A stretch of 64,000 nucleotides of DNA from Streptacidiphilus anmyonensis (GCF_000787855.1 NZ_BBPQ01000002.1:442403-506402), one strand, 5' to 3'. Counted from the stretch's first letter, positions 55,535-64,000 are shown. Made by a program: numbers and translations. Notes: generated from the letters alone by a model not told the origin.

Positions 55535-55586
55535 CCCCGCGCCTCGTCGTCCGGGCCTCGCGGGGCGGGTCCGACGAGGCGCGGGG
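55535..55586 (-). terminator. 15-bp stem hairpin upstream of dapF
   Basis: CCCCGCGCCTCGTCG (55535-55549) pairs perfectly with 55572-55586 around a 22-base loop. It lies between the membrane-protein gene at 55879 and dapF, and could terminate the former or act in the dapF leader. The remainder of 55520-55878 holds the triple repeat at 55767 and no gene. Confidence 0.6.
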
Positions 55587-55766
55587 CGCGGCCGACGGGC
55601 GGGGCGGCGGCACCCACGACTGCGGCTCGGCGCCGTCGACGCGAGGCGGCGTGGAGGCATCCGGCGCGCCCCGGAATCGGCGCGGCGGCCAGCGGGGTCG
55701 TGCGGCAGCGCGGCTCGCGGTGGACGACATCCCCTCGGCGGCGGCGCACCCGGCGGACCGAAGGCC

Positions 55767-55879
55767 CAGCCGTCCGAGGAGCGTTAGGGCCGTACGGCAA
55801 GGGGTCAGCCGCCCGAGGAGCGTTGGCCGTACGGCAACGGCTCAGCCGCGCGAGGAGCGTTGGCCGTTCGGCGAGGGGT
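55767..55879. repeat. Three tandem 37-39 base repeats running from a stop codon
   Basis: Units at 55767-55805, 55806-55842 and 55843-55879 share CAGCCG..CGAGGAGCGTT, then GGCCGTACGGC and GGGGT. Each contains the palindrome GCCGTACGGC or a one-base variant. The stop codon of the membrane-protein gene lies at the end of the third unit. Confidence 0.8.
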
Positions 55880-56379
55880 CAGCCGTGCAGGTGGGCGACG
55901 CGCCAGAGGCCCAGGGCGAGCAGGATCAGCGCCGTGGCCGTGTAGGCGAGCAGGGGACGCCAGCCGGCGCGCTTGCCGGAGCCGGCGCGGGGCAGGCCGG
56001 GGAAGACGTAGCCCGCGCGGCGCGCGGCCATCGCACCCCAGCCGGCGGACGCGGCCGTCAGCAGGAGGCCGAGCATGCCGACCAGGCTGCCCGCCGAGTC
56101 GCCGGAGGCGCCCGCGCCGCCCTCGAAGGCCAGCGGGAAGGCGAACATCAGCGAACCGAGAGTGGCCAGCGCGGCGATCGGGAGGACCTGCCAGACCCGC
56201 AACCGCCCTTCCGGGCGCAGCTCGCGGCGGTGCAGGGCGTTCTCGTCCTGCGCGGGCAGCGACGGAAGCGGCGTCAGTTCCCGTGCCCGGAGCTCCTGTG
56301 CGTGCACTGCTTCCTGGTCCTCGGAATCGAAGGGATCGTCCGGAAGCCGATGCGTGTCGGGGCCGGTATCCATGGACAC
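55879..56379 (-). CDS. Conserved hypothetical membrane protein
   Basis: A 166-residue protein. Residues 1-65 are hydrophilic and acidic (DPFDSEDQEAVHAQELRARELTPLPSLPAQDENALHRRELRPEG). Three or four hydrophobic helices follow: VLPIAALATLGSLMFAFPLAF, a Gly-rich SLVGMLGLLLTAASAGWGAM, and a C-terminal LLAYTATALILLALGLWRV. The start GTG 56379 has GGAGG four bases before it; ATG 56373 is the alternative. It lies between miaA and dapF. The function is unknown. The 331 bases upstream to miaA show only short GCCGAC-rich repeats and a small hairpin near 56554-56576. Confidence 0.72.
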   Translation of the reverse strand: MSMDTGPDTHRLPDDPFDSEDQEAVHAQELRARELTPLPSLPAQDENALHRRELRPEGRLRVWQVLPIAALATLGSLMFAFPLAFEGGAGASGDSAGSLVGMLGLLLTAASAGWGAMAARRAGYVFPGLPRAGSGKRAGWRPLLAYTATALILLALGLWRVAHLHG

Positions 56380-56692
56380 GCGGCCTCCCTGTGCGAAACG
56401 CCGGGGAGTCAGCTCCACCGGACAACCGATGCTCTCGATGCTCGATGATGGCACGGCAGGGGGTCGCGGCGACGCCCGCAGATGGCGTTCTCGGTGATCC
56501 GTGGCCATGACGTGATCAGGTCGTGACCGGGCGTCCGATCGTCGGCGACAGACGTGCGAACGACGGTCGTCCGCACGCCGACAGCATGCCGACGGAAGCT
56601 CGACACAAGGCCGACGAAGACGGATACGAGGCCGGGCGAGGGCCGCCGCGACCAGGCCGGAACGCCCTCCGACCAGCGGACCCGGGCACGCC

Positions 56693-56726
56693 GTCAGAGC
56701 AGGGCGAGCGTCAGAGCAGGGCGAGC
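56693..56726. repeat. 17-base tandem duplication at the miaA stop codon
   Basis: GTCAGAGCAGGGCGAGC occurs twice head-to-tail at 56693-56709 and 56710-56726 without a mismatch. The right copy holds the end of miaA and its stop; the left copy lies downstream. Confidence 0.85.
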
Positions 56727-57658
56727 GCGCGCTCCAGCAGCTCCTCGCCGGGGAGGTCCGGGTCGCGGTCGAGCCAGTGGACGCGGGGGTCGCGGCGGAA
56801 CCAGGACTCCTGCCGTCGCGCGAACCGGCGGGTGGCGCGGACGGTCTCGGCCCGTGCCTCGGTGTCGTCGTACTCGCCGTCCAGTTGGGCGAGCGCCTGC
56901 TGGTAGCCGAGCGCGCGCGACGCGGTGCGCCCCTCGCGCAGGCCCTGCCGCTCCAACATGCGGACCTCGTCGAGGAGACCGCCCTCCCACATCCGGTCGA
57001 CGCGCAGAGCGATCCGCTCGTCGAGCAGCGGGCGCGGCATGCGGACGCCGATCTGCAGGGCGTCGTAGACGGACTCGTGGCCCGGCAGGTTGGCGGTGAA
57101 GGGCAGGCCGGTGATCTCCACGACCTCCAGCGCCCGGACGATGCGACGGCCGTTGCTGGGCAGGATCGCCCGCGCGGCCTCCGGGTCGACGGCGGCGAGG
57201 CGGGCGTGCAGGGCGCCGGAGCCGTGCGTCTCCAGCTCGGCCTCGAGGCGGGCGCGGACCTGCGGGTCGGTGCCGGGGAACTCCAGCTCGTCGATCGCGG
57301 CCCGCACATAGAGGCCGGAGCCGCCGACGAGGATCGGCGTGCGGCCCTGGGCGAGCAGGTCGTCGATCCGCTCGCGGGCGAGTCGCTGGTACTCGGCGAC
57401 GCTGGCGGCCTCGGTGACGTCCCAGATGTCCAGCAGGTGGTGCGGGACGCCGTCGCGCTCGTCCATGGTCAGCTTGGCCGTGCCGATGTCCATGCCCCGG
57501 TAGAGCTGCATGGAATCGGTGTTCACCACCTCGCCGCCCAGGTGCTGGGCGAGGGCGACGCCGAGGTCGGACTTTCCGACGGCGGTCGCGCCGACGACGG
57601 CGACGACGCGCGCCTGGCCTGCGGCCTGGGCGGGGGAAGCGATGGCGGGACTGGTCAC
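56711..57658 (-). CDS. miaA: tRNA dimethylallyltransferase MiaA
   Basis: A 315-residue enzyme that adds dimethylallyl to A37 of tRNAs reading U-starting codons. The P-loop is VVGATAVGKSDLGVAL. NTDSMQLYRGMDIGTAKLT, VPHHLLDIWDVTE, ILVGGSGLYVRA and SRALGYQQAL are family signatures. The start GTG 57658 has AGAGAGG directly abutting it, so the ribosome site is poor and the true start is uncertain; a leaderless transcript is possible. MiaB encoded nearby acts on the product. The stop codon lies in a perfect 17-base tandem duplication. Confidence 0.93.
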   Translation of the reverse strand: MTSPAIASPAQAAGQARVVAVVGATAVGKSDLGVALAQHLGGEVVNTDSMQLYRGMDIGTAKLTMDERDGVPHHLLDIWDVTEAASVAEYQRLARERIDDLLAQGRTPILVGGSGLYVRAAIDELEFPGTDPQVRARLEAELETHGSGALHARLAAVDPEAARAILPSNGRRIVRALEVVEITGLPFTANLPGHESVYDALQIGVRMPRPLLDERIALRVDRMWEGGLLDEVRMLERQGLREGRTASRALGYQQALAQLDGEYDDTEARAETVRATRRFARRQESWFRRDPRVHWLDRDPDLPGEELLERALALL

Positions 57659-57688
57659 CTCTCTAGTCTGGCAAATCCTCCGGGCGGA

Positions 57689-57705
57689 AATACCATATGG
57701 GTATT
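57689..57705. promoter_or_regulatory. Inverted repeat between miaA and the antitoxin-like gene
   Basis: AATACC-ATATG-GGTATT is a perfect 6-bp inverted repeat in the 102-base divergent region. It is unusually AT-rich for this replicon. It may be an operator for one or both genes; the binding protein is unknown. Confidence 0.4.
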
Positions 57706-57760
57706 GATGAGCGAAATGCCCTATTCTGGGCCCTTGGGCCCCGGCGAGAACGGAGCGGTC

Positions 57761-58090
57761 ATGGGCGTCACGGACTCCCTCAAGAGCGCGATGAGCCAGG
57801 CCACCAAGAAGGCCTCCGAGAAGGCCTCCGAGTACGCGGGAAGCCACCAGACACAGATCGACGCAGGTCTGGACAAGGTCGGCGACATGGCCGACAAGGC
57901 GACCAAGGGCAAGTACACGTCCCGGATCGAGACGGGACGGGACAAGGCGAAGGACGCCGTCCACAAGATGGGCGGCCCGAAGGACACCATCCAGGGTGAG
58001 GCGACCGAGAAGCCCGCTGACGCGGCTTCGGATCAGACCCCTGGACCGACCTCCGGTCAGACCCCGGGCGACCAGGAGGCGACGAAGTAG
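57761..58090 (+). CDS. MT0933-like antitoxin protein
   Basis: A 109-residue hydrophilic helical protein. SQATKKASEKASEYAGSHQTQIDAGLDKVGDMADKATKGKYTSRIETGRDKAKDAVHKM matches the pattern of the MT0933 antitoxin family (PF14013). The last 35 residues are a Gln/Thr/Pro/Gly tail with DQTPGPTSGQTPGDQ repeats. The start ATG 57761 has GGAG five bases upstream. No toxin candidate is adjacent: neighbours are miaA and a dioxygenase-like gene. The antitoxin label rests on family name; streptomycetes have many such stand-alone copies. The 3' end overlaps the convergent gene by 34 bases. Confidence 0.75.
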   Translation: MGVTDSLKSAMSQATKKASEKASEYAGSHQTQIDAGLDKVGDMADKATKGKYTSRIETGRDKAKDAVHKMGGPKDTIQGEATEKPADAASDQTPGPTSGQTPGDQEATK

Positions 58091-58761
58091 CCGACCCCGT
58101 ACGGGGCGTCGTCGTAGAGCAGCCGGGCGGAAGCGACCGGCTGCTCGTCGCTGTCCGCGGCGCCGGCCAGCACCTGCCAGGGGGCCCGGCCGGAGGCCAT
58201 CAGCTCGAAGGCGAGCTCCGCGTCGACCTGCGGCAGCCGGCCGCTCGCGAGACCGGCGGCGACGGACGCGTCGAAGGGCTCGGCGCGCTCGTCCAGGTAG
58301 CCGGGCGCCTTCACGGTGCGACGGGCGCTGCCCTCACCCATCACCAGCAGGGCCACCCGCTCGGCCGACACGCGCAGCTCGACGCCGTTCTCCCGGCACA
58401 GGGGCCACTCGAGGTAGTCCGGGACGGCCAGCCCCTTGGCCGGCCCCTCCCAGCCCGCACGCTCCAGCAGCCACGCGCCCACGGCGAGGCCGGGCGGAAG
58501 CGTCTCGTCTTCGGCGCACTCCCCCAGTCCCACCGTCACATCGACCCCGAAGCCCTGGAAGCCGCCGACTCCGCCCCGGTCGAAGAGCCGGTGCTCCGGG
58601 CCCGGGCCCACGACCCACACCACGTCCGGCCTCGCCGCCAGGACCCCGCGCAGCGCCTCGTCGCACGCCTCCCGCAACGGGTCCAGCTCTGGCGCGGCTC
58701 CGCCGGCGACCTCAGGCAGCAGCAACGGCGGGCAGGGGCAGACTGCGGCGGCAACGAACAT
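58057..58761 (-). CDS. Class III extradiol dioxygenase-like protein
   Basis: A 234-residue protein with the opening FVAAAVCPCPPLLLPEVAGGAAPELDPLREACDEAL, VVWVVGPGPEHRLF, a central PDYLEWPLCREN and VALLVMGEGSARRT. It resembles actinobacterial proteins of the LigB/extradiol fold, but the usual iron-binding His pair is not obvious: the CPCPPLLLPE segment has no His. A catalytic role is therefore doubtful. From memory, this gene sits between miaA and miaB in other streptomycetes. Start ATG 58761 has no strong ribosome site. Confidence 0.7.
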   Translation of the reverse strand: MFVAAAVCPCPPLLLPEVAGGAAPELDPLREACDEALRGVLAARPDVVWVVGPGPEHRLFDRGGVGGFQGFGVDVTVGLGECAEDETLPPGLAVGAWLLERAGWEGPAKGLAVPDYLEWPLCRENGVELRVSAERVALLVMGEGSARRTVKAPGYLDERAEPFDASVAAGLASGRLPQVDAELAFELMASGRAPWQVLAGAADSDEQPVASARLLYDDAPYGVGYFVASWSPGV

Positions 58762-58867
58762 GGCTCAAGACCCTACCGGCAGGACACTTCGCTACCTCAA
58801 GTAGTTGCGCCGCGCCGGACGCGCCGGACGCGCAAGCCGCGCCGGACACCAGCCGCCGACCTCCGGC

Positions 58868-58963
58868 ACCGGCCGGCGCAGCCGTCAGCCGGCGCAACCC
58901 TCGGCCGCCGCAGCCGTCAGCAGGCTCATCGGTCAGCAGGCACAACCGTCAGCAGGCGCAGCC
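58868..58963. repeat. Six 16-base tandem repeats ending in miaB
   Basis: Units start at 58868, 58884, 58900, 58916, 58932 and 58948 with exact 16-base spacing; the best copies read GTCAGCAGGCACAACC. The last unit encodes the C-terminal GCAC of MiaB and its stop; the rest lies downstream. Left copies are more degenerate. Confidence 0.85.
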
Positions 58964-60466
58964 GCTCTCCGCCGCCGGGAGCGGGGCGGGGACACCGATC
59001 TTGGGGAGGCCCAGCATGACGCCCGCCGCCTTCGGCGCGGACGCCTCCGCCTGACGGCGCTCCCACGCGTCGCCCGCGCGGGTCCGGCGGACGGCGAGGG
59101 TCGGGCCCTCGGCGAGCAGGTGGTGGGGAGCGGCGTAGGTGATCTCGACCGTCACCACGTCGCCGGGACGGACCGGTTCCTCGGGGCGGGTGAAGTGCAC
59201 CAGGCGGTTGTCGGGGGCGCGGCCGGACAGCCGGGCCGTCGCCTCGTCCTTGCGACCCTCGCCCTCGGCGACCAGCACCTCGAGGGTCCGGCCGACCTGC
59301 TTCTTGTTCTCCTCCCAGGAGATCTGCTCCTGCAGCTCGACCAGGCGCTCGTAGCGGGCCTGGACGACCTCCTTCGGGATCTGGTTCTCCATGTCCGCCG
59401 CCGGCGTGCCGGGGCGCTTGGAGTACTGGAAGGTGAACGCCTGCGCGAAGCGCGCCCGCCGCACGACCTCCAGCGTCTGCTCGAAGTCCTCCTCGGTCTC
59501 GCCGGGGAAGCCCACGATGATGTCCGTGGTGATCGCCGCGTCCGGCATGGCGGCCCGCACCCGCTCGATGATGCCGAGGTAGCGCTCCTGCCGGTAGGAG
59601 CGGCGCATCGCGCGCAGCACCTCGTCGGAGCCGGACTGGAGCGGCATGTGCAGCTGGTGCATCACGTTCGGCGTCTCGGCCATCGCGGCGATGACGTCGT
59701 CGGTGAAGTCCTTGGGGTGCGGGGAGGTGAAGCGGACGCGCTCCAGGCCCTCGATCTCGCCGCAGGCGCGCAGCAGCTTGCCGAACGCCTGGCGGTCGCC
59801 GATGTCGGAGCCGTACGCGTTGACGTTCTGGCCGAGCAGGGTGACCTCGATGACGCCCTCGTTCACCAGCGCCGCGACCTCGCCGAGGATGTCCCCGCTG
59901 CGGCGGTCCTTCTCCTTGCCGCGCAGCGCGGGGACGATGCAGAAGGTGCAGGTGTTGTTGCAGCCGACGGAGATGGAGACCCACGCGGCGTAGGCGGACT
60001 CGCGACGGGTGGGCAGCGTGGAGGGGAAGACCTCCAGCGACTCCAGGATCTCGACCTGGGCCTCCTCCTGGACCCGCGCGCGCTCCAGCAGGGCGGGGAG
60101 ATGGCCGATGTTGTGGGTGCCGAAGACGACGTCGACCCAGGGGGCCTTCTTGACGATGGTCTCGCGGTCCTTCTGCGCCAGGCAGCCGCCGACCGCGATC
60201 TGCATGCCGGGGTGCTGCGCCTTGACCGAGGCGAGCCGGCCCAGGTTGCCGTAGAGGCGGTTGTCCGCGTTCTCCCGCACGGCACAGGTGTTGAACACGA
60301 CCACGTCCGCCTCGCCGCCCTCGGCGGCGCGGACGTAACCGGCGTCCTCCAGCAGACCGGAGAGGCGCTCGGAGTCGTGGACGTTCATCTGGCATCCGTA
60401 GGTGCGGATGTCGTACGTCTTGGAAGTGTCAGCGGAGATGTCTGCTGAGATGTCTGCGGTACCCAC
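58949..60466 (-). CDS. miaB: tRNA-2-methylthio-N6-dimethylallyladenosine synthase MiaB
   Basis: A 505-residue radical-SAM methylthiotransferase that adds methylthio to the product of MiaA at A37. The N-terminal domain binds a cluster via Cys in [17 protein letters not shown] and VGGCLAQ. The radical-SAM motif is [25 protein letters not shown] domain near 385-450 binds tRNA. The start GTG 60466 gives a short [12 protein letters not shown] repeat before TYDIRTYGC; this comes from a 12-base tandem. The C-terminal residues GCAC lie inside a 16-base tandem array. Confidence 0.95.
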   Translation of the reverse strand: MGTADISADISADTSKTYDIRTYGCQMNVHDSERLSGLLEDAGYVRAAEGGEADVVVFNTCAVRENADNRLYGNLGRLASVKAQHPGMQIAVGGCLAQKDRETIVKKAPWVDVVFGTHNIGHLPALLERARVQEEAQVEILESLEVFPSTLPTRRESAYAAWVSISVGCNNTCTFCIVPALRGKEKDRRSGDILGEVAALVNEGVIEVTLLGQNVNAYGSDIGDRQAFGKLLRACGEIEGLERVRFTSPHPKDFTDDVIAAMAETPNVMHQLHMPLQSGSDEVLRAMRRSYRQERYLGIIERVRAAMPDAAITTDIIVGFPGETEEDFEQTLEVVRRARFAQAFTFQYSKRPGTPAADMENQIPKEVVQARYERLVELQEQISWEENKKQVGRTLEVLVAEGEGRKDEATARLSGRAPDNRLVHFTRPEEPVRPGDVVTVEITYAAPHHLLAEGPTLAVRRTRAGDAWERRQAEASAPKAAGVMLGLPKIGVPAPLPAAESGCAC

Positions 60467-60593
60467 GCCCCCAAGGGTACGGGCAGACCGGCACCCCCTT
60501 CCGCCGCCTTCCGTCCGCGGTTCCGGCCCTCCGAGGCGCCCGGGACGCGGACGACCCCTTTCCCGGGCGGCGCACGCCTGGCAGGATCCCGGC

Positions 60594-61619
60594 ATGCCAC
60601 CGACCCTGCCCCCGCGCCTGCGCCGCCTGCTCGGCCTGCGCCGGGTACGGATCGCCGCCGCGTTCCTGTTGGTGGCCGCGACCGCGCTGGGCGGGTGGCT
60701 GGGGGCGAGCGCCGACCCGGGATATCCGACGGGGACGTTCCGGATGGCCAGCGGGGCGCCGTCCGGCGTGTACGCGCTGTACGGGTCGCTGCTGCAGGCC
60801 GCCGTCGACAAGGAGCTGCCGGGGGTGCGGCTGCACCTGGACCCGAGCGTGGGCGGGCCGGACAACCTGGCCCGGGTCGCGGACGGGCGGGACGACTTCG
60901 GCATCGCCACGGCGGACGCCGTCGCCCACTTCGACGGCCCCGGCAAGGACGGCCTGCGGGCCGTCGCCGAGCTCTACGACGACTACGTGCAGCTGGTCGT
61001 CCCGTCCGACTCCCCCGTGCACACAGTGGCCGATCTGAAGGGGCTGCGGGTCGGCACGGGGCAGCACGGCAGCGGCGTCGAGCTGATCGCCGACCGGGTG
61101 CTGGCGATCGCGGGCCTGAAGGCCGGACGGGACCTTCAGGAGTTCCCCGACGGCATCGCGGACGCGCCGGCCGCGCTGGAGGCGCACAGGATCGACGCGT
61201 TCTTCTGGTCCGGCGGCCTGCCGACCGAGGGCGTCATCGACCTCACCAAGCACGCGCAGGTGCGGCTGGTGCCGCTCGGCGGGCTGGCGACGGCGATGGA
61301 CCAGGTCGCCCAGCGAACGGACGTGGGCGCGCGCAACACGCAGATCTACCGCACCTCGACCGTGCCGGCCTGGGCCTACCCGGACAGCTATCCGGACACC
61401 TCGGTCTCCACGCTGGCCGTGGCCAACCTGCTGGTGACCCGCGCGAACGTGCCGACGTCCCTGGTGGAGCGGATGACATCGGTCGTGATGAACAGCCGCG
61501 ACGCGATCGGGGAGCGCGTGCACTCGGCGCAGCTGGTGGACGTCCGGTCCGCGATCTACACCTCGCCGCTGCCGCTGGCGGAGGGCGCCCGGCGCTACTA
61601 CGTCTCCGTCAAACCCTGA
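60594..61619 (+). CDS. TAXI-family TRAP transporter solute-binding protein
   Basis: A 341-residue exported protein. The N-terminal basic stretch and [21 protein letters not shown] form a signal peptide or anchor. The binding domain has the TAXI pattern [59 protein letters not shown] and [17 protein letters not shown]. Such proteins capture organic acids or glutamate for TRAP transporters. No membrane TRAP subunit is encoded beside it, which is usual for orphan actinobacterial members. Start ATG 60594; AGGATCCCGGC lies upstream. It is divergent from miaB. Confidence 0.87.
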   Translation: MPPTLPPRLRRLLGLRRVRIAAAFLLVAATALGGWLGASADPGYPTGTFRMASGAPSGVYALYGSLLQAAVDKELPGVRLHLDPSVGGPDNLARVADGRDDFGIATADAVAHFDGPGKDGLRAVAELYDDYVQLVVPSDSPVHTVADLKGLRVGTGQHGSGVELIADRVLAIAGLKAGRDLQEFPDGIADAPAALEAHRIDAFFWSGGLPTEGVIDLTKHAQVRLVPLGGLATAMDQVAQRTDVGARNTQIYRTSTVPAWAYPDSYPDTSVSTLAVANLLVTRANVPTSLVERMTSVVMNSRDAIGERVHSAQLVDVRSAIYTSPLPLAEGARRYYVSVKP

Positions 61620-61695
61620 GCCGAACCCTGAGCCGGCCCGCATGTCCGGACCCTGAGCCGGCCCACGGGCGGACCTGCCCGTCCGGCCCCCGCCG

Positions 61696-62523
61696 TCACA
61701 GCTCCTCGACGACCGCCTCGCGCACGGGGTCCGGCAGCGGGGCGACGGACGCCTCCAGCAGCAGCGTCGCCTCGTGGCGCATCGCGCGCGCCAGCTCCGC
61801 GTCGACGACGGCCTGCGCGAGCGGGCGCATCCGCCGGACCGCCTCCGCGGCGCGGGCCGCGTCGACGTCGTCGAGCGGCGCGGAGCCGACATAGCGCGGG
61901 AAGACCTCGACAGCGGCGAAGTGCACGAAGCGGCGGGCCAGGTGCTCCATGTCGGCGCGCACCTCCTGCAGGTGCGCGATGCTCGCCACGAGGGGCACGC
62001 CGAGCTCGTAGAGGCGGGCGGCGGCGTCGAGCAGGGTGGGACTGGGCACGCGGTAGCGGTCGGCAAGTGCGTCCGGGAACTGCGCCTGCTCCGGTCCGGG
62101 TTCGGGCTCCAGCACGCCGAGGCGGACAGCCGCCGCGATCGCCTCCGGGTCCCGCATTCCGCCGAAGCGCGCGGTCAGGTCGTCGCGCTCCACGTACTCG
62201 GGCCGTTCGTCCGACCAGGGCGCGGTCACCTCCGCCACCAGCCCGAGCACGCCGCCGAGGCTGCGGCCGTCCTCCCAGGCGTCGAGCAGCTCCTTGATGC
62301 CCGCGAGGGTGTGGCCGCGGTCGAGCAGGCCGGCGATCAGGCGCAGCCGGTCCAGGTGGGTGTCGTCGTAGACGTTGGCGCGGCCGCGCCGGTCGGCGCG
62401 CGGCAGCAGGCCCCGGTCCTGGTAGGCGCGGACGTTGCGGACGGTCGTGCCGGCGGCCTGGGCCAGGTGGTCGATGAGGTACTCCCGGCGCGGGCCCGGC
62501 ACTCTGCCCATGACGTCGCTCAT
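61696..62523 (-). CDS. MerR-family transcriptional regulator
   Basis: A 275-residue regulator. The N-terminal winged helix reads YLIDHLAQAAGTTVRNVRAYQDRGLLPRADRRGRANVYDDTHLDRLRLIAGLLDRGHTLAGIKELLDAWEDG. The C-terminal 190 residues are helical, without metal-binding Cys, so a metal sensor is unlikely. The start ATG 62523 has GGAGGA close upstream. The alpha/beta hydrolase gene lies 59 bases upstream in the same direction. Its ligand and targets are unknown. Confidence 0.85.
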   Translation of the reverse strand: MSDVMGRVPGPRREYLIDHLAQAAGTTVRNVRAYQDRGLLPRADRRGRANVYDDTHLDRLRLIAGLLDRGHTLAGIKELLDAWEDGRSLGGVLGLVAEVTAPWSDERPEYVERDDLTARFGGMRDPEAIAAAVRLGVLEPEPGPEQAQFPDALADRYRVPSPTLLDAAARLYELGVPLVASIAHLQEVRADMEHLARRFVHFAAVEVFPRYVGSAPLDDVDAARAAEAVRRMRPLAQAVVDAELARAMRHEATLLLEASVAPLPDPVREAVVEEL

Positions 62524-62582
62524 CGCTTCCTCCTCCACTCCTGCCGCGTGCCCGGTTGCATGCGACGCGCCGTCAGGCGCCG

Positions 62583-63587
62583 TCAGAGCGCCGGATGGGG
62601 GTGCCCCCGGCCGAAGGCTGGGGGAGGGTCCGCGCGGTGATCGCGACCCACCGACGGGATGCTACCTACGCGTACGGCGTCCACGAACTCCGCGATCAGG
62701 TCCGCGAGCATCTGCGGGCGGGTGAGGGGCAGCCAGTGCCCCGCGTCGACGCTGTGCCGGCGCAGCACCGGTGTCCACCGCTCGAGGTCGTCGTAGAGCC
62801 GCGCGGACAGGAACGGGTCACGCTCCGGGACGACGAGCTGGACCGGCACGTGCGCCACCAGGTCCTGACGCGGCCCGCGGGCGCGGCGACGGGTGTTGGC
62901 CCGGTAGAGCCACAGGCCGTTGACGGCGTCGCGGGCCAGCGTGGGCGCGGGATGCCCGGGCACCCGGGTCCGCTCCAGCGCCCGCCAGACGGCGGCCCAG
63001 CCGCCGTGCGCGAGCGGCCCGCGCCAGAGCGCCTCCGGCAGAACAGGCAGCTGAAAGGCCGTGATGTACCAGGAGCGCAGCGCCTGCCCGAGCAGGGCGC
63101 GCAGATCCGCCGGGGTCCGGCGGCGGAGGCGCGAGCGCGCCCAGAGCGCGGCGTGGTCGAGGCAGGGGCCGCCGATGCTCGTGAACGACGCGAGCCCGCC
63201 CTGCAGGCGCGCCGAGGTCGCGAACTCCCAGCCCTGCACCGATCCCCAGTCGTGCCCGACCAGATGCACCGGACCGTACGGCGCGAGGGCGTCCAGCACG
63301 GCGAGGAAGTCCTCCTCCAGCCGCTCCAGCGTGTACGCCGCGCGGGCGGGCCGGGAGGACCCGGTGGGTGCGGAGGGCGCGGTGGAGCGTCCGGTGCCGC
63401 GGGTGTCGTAGGCGACGACGTGGTAGCGCTCCTTGAGGCGGTTCATGACGGGCGCCCAGACGTCCCGGCAGTCCGGGTAGCCGTGCAGGAACCAGACGGT
63501 GGGCCGCAGCGGATCCCCCGCCTCCACCACGGCCAGCTCCACGCCGTCGTCGGTGACCACCCGATGCTCGCGCGCCCCGTCGATCAA
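62583..63587 (-). CDS. Alpha/beta hydrolase, epoxide-hydrolase-like
   Basis: A 334-residue enzyme. The oxyanion-hole motif is WFLHGYPDCRDVW. The nucleophile elbow is LVGHDWGSVQGW, with Asp as nucleophile, as in epoxide hydrolases and dehalogenases. The C-terminal His is in DAGHWLPLTRP. A helical cap lies between. TTG 63587 has GGGGAGGG four bases upstream; the frame extends to GTG 63632 without a ribosome site, giving 15 more residues. It is followed by the MerR gene and may be co-transcribed with it. The substrate is unknown. Confidence 0.82.
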   Translation of the reverse strand: MIDGAREHRVVTDDGVELAVVEAGDPLRPTVWFLHGYPDCRDVWAPVMNRLKERYHVVAYDTRGTGRSTAPSAPTGSSRPARAAYTLERLEEDFLAVLDALAPYGPVHLVGHDWGSVQGWEFATSARLQGGLASFTSIGGPCLDHAALWARSRLRRRTPADLRALLGQALRSWYITAFQLPVLPEALWRGPLAHGGWAAVWRALERTRVPGHPAPTLARDAVNGLWLYRANTRRRARGPRQDLVAHVPVQLVVPERDPFLSARLYDDLERWTPVLRRHSVDAGHWLPLTRPQMLADLIAEFVDAVRVGSIPSVGRDHRADPPPAFGRGHPHPAL

Positions 63588-64000
63588 TGGCCCTCCCCAG
63601 ACACCCGGCCGAGCCGAGCCAGACGATGACACCGGCCAATGTCCCAGTGCCCCATGGCTTGGTCAATGCTCACGACAAACTCCCTCGGCAGGGCCGCAGT
63701 GCCCTCCCCCGGGAGGGAATCGGAGCTCGGACGCGAGAGCCGGCGGGGGCACGGACAGAGACGGGGTCGATCAGCAGGCCGCCGCCCGCCCCGCAGACCG
63801 GACGGGACGGCCCGGCCCGGCCGAGGATCGGAGCAGGAGCACTGTGTGCACGCTCGCGCCGACCGGCCGCCGGCCGGGGCGCAGGCCCGCCCACGGATCG
63901 GACGGCGCGCGTGGCGCGGCGCAGGTCGCCCCGCGTCGTGCGGGCAGCGGACGCGGCACGGCGGGCAGCGGGCAGCGGACGCGGCACGGCGGGCGGCGGG
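63588..64000. other. Right-end interval, no gene seen
   Basis: No frame here has a ribosome site with a recognisable product. The Arg/Ala/Pro-rich minus-strand frame at 63670-63987 looks like a GC-rich shadow. The end of the window carries a 28-base repeat. Confidence 0.4.
63942..63997. repeat. 28-base tandem repeat at the window edge
   Basis: Two head-to-tail copies at 63942-63969 and 63970-63997, beginning GGGCAGCGGACGCGGCACGG, differ at one base. The array may continue past the window. Confidence 0.7.

Noticed and set aside
58033..58068. Duplicated TCAGACCCC motif at the dioxygenase stop
   Set aside because: It also fits an in-frame DQTPG coding repeat of the opposite-strand antitoxin gene, so it was not counted with the stop-codon duplications.
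63670..63987. Minus-strand frame at the right end
   Set aside because: Low-complexity Arg/Ala/Pro composition, no ribosome site and overlap with the 28-base repeat.

Overview
This is a very GC-rich actinobacterial chromosomal window. Codon use, GTG/TTG starts with GGAGG-type ribosome sites, and gene content point to Streptomycetaceae (Streptomyces, Kitasatospora or Streptacidiphilus). From memory, the gene order from miaB through miaA, dapF, rsh, hflX, lexA, nrdR-nrdJ, rnhB and recQ to hrdB and the type II topoisomerase B subunit follows the conserved core of S. coelicolor around SCO5787-SCO5822. This is therefore core chromosome carrying accessory cassettes, not a phage or plasmid. I saw no tRNA, rRNA, CRISPR array or insertion sequence.

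Layout. 1-2 kb: start of an alpha/beta hydrolase, a DUF4097 protein, and a divergent MarR-like regulator carrying an IS30-type helix-turn-helix; two palindromes lie between them. 2-9.7 kb: a CitA/CitB-type two-component system, an acetate/solute:sodium symporter with its DUF485 partner, and a NarL-type two-component system with a small membrane protein, all on the minus strand. 9.8-17.3 kb: topoisomerase B subunit, a small zinc-ribbon-like protein, a secreted trypsin-like protease, the principal sigma factor hrdB with a SigR-type promoter, and a GntR/FCD regulator. 17.4-27.5 kb: an ABC-2 transporter pair, a NUDIX-type regulator, a DUF4192 protein, a RecQ helicase with a phosphoribosyltransferase-like tail (DnaA boxes lie in the divergent promoter region), two unknown proteins, RNase HII and a TetR regulator. 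27.6-33.2 kb: an MFS drug exporter, a DapA paralogue, a YCII protein, a histidine phosphatase, a mycothiol-dependent-type enzyme and a repeat-like hypothetical protein.

33.3-41.4 kb holds DNA precursor supply and SOS functions: nrdR-nrdJ (B12-dependent ribonucleotide reductase) is divergent from lexA, with NrdR-type boxes on one promoter and a consensus LexA box on the other. DinG helicase and a nitrilase-family hydrolase follow.

41.4-49.7 kb is a five-gene NRPS-independent siderophore locus: 2,4-diaminobutyrate aminotransferase, diaminobutyrate decarboxylase, IucA/IucC synthetase and IucB-like acetyltransferase, each overlapping the next by 4 bases, then an IucD/PvdA-type N-hydroxylase after a gap. 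The set resembles rhbA-E of rhizobactin 1021 but has only one synthetase and no transporter here. The predicted product is a citrate/hydroxamate siderophore built on 1,3-diaminopropane.

50-64 kb: hflX, a RelA/SpoT homologue with an intact hydrolase but degenerate synthetase half, dapF, a membrane protein, miaA, an MT0933-like antitoxin, an extradiol-dioxygenase-like protein, miaB, a TAXI-type binding protein, a MerR regulator and an alpha/beta hydrolase.

The most unusual pattern is not a gene. At least five genes (the symporter, hrdB, the 55.9 kb membrane protein, miaA and miaB) end inside short tandem or near-tandem duplications that include the stop codon and run on downstream. Short tandem repeats also occur inside coding regions (a response-regulator linker, the siderophore enzymes, Rsh, MiaB) and in the leader of the topoisomerase gene, so the replicon looks prone to slippage.
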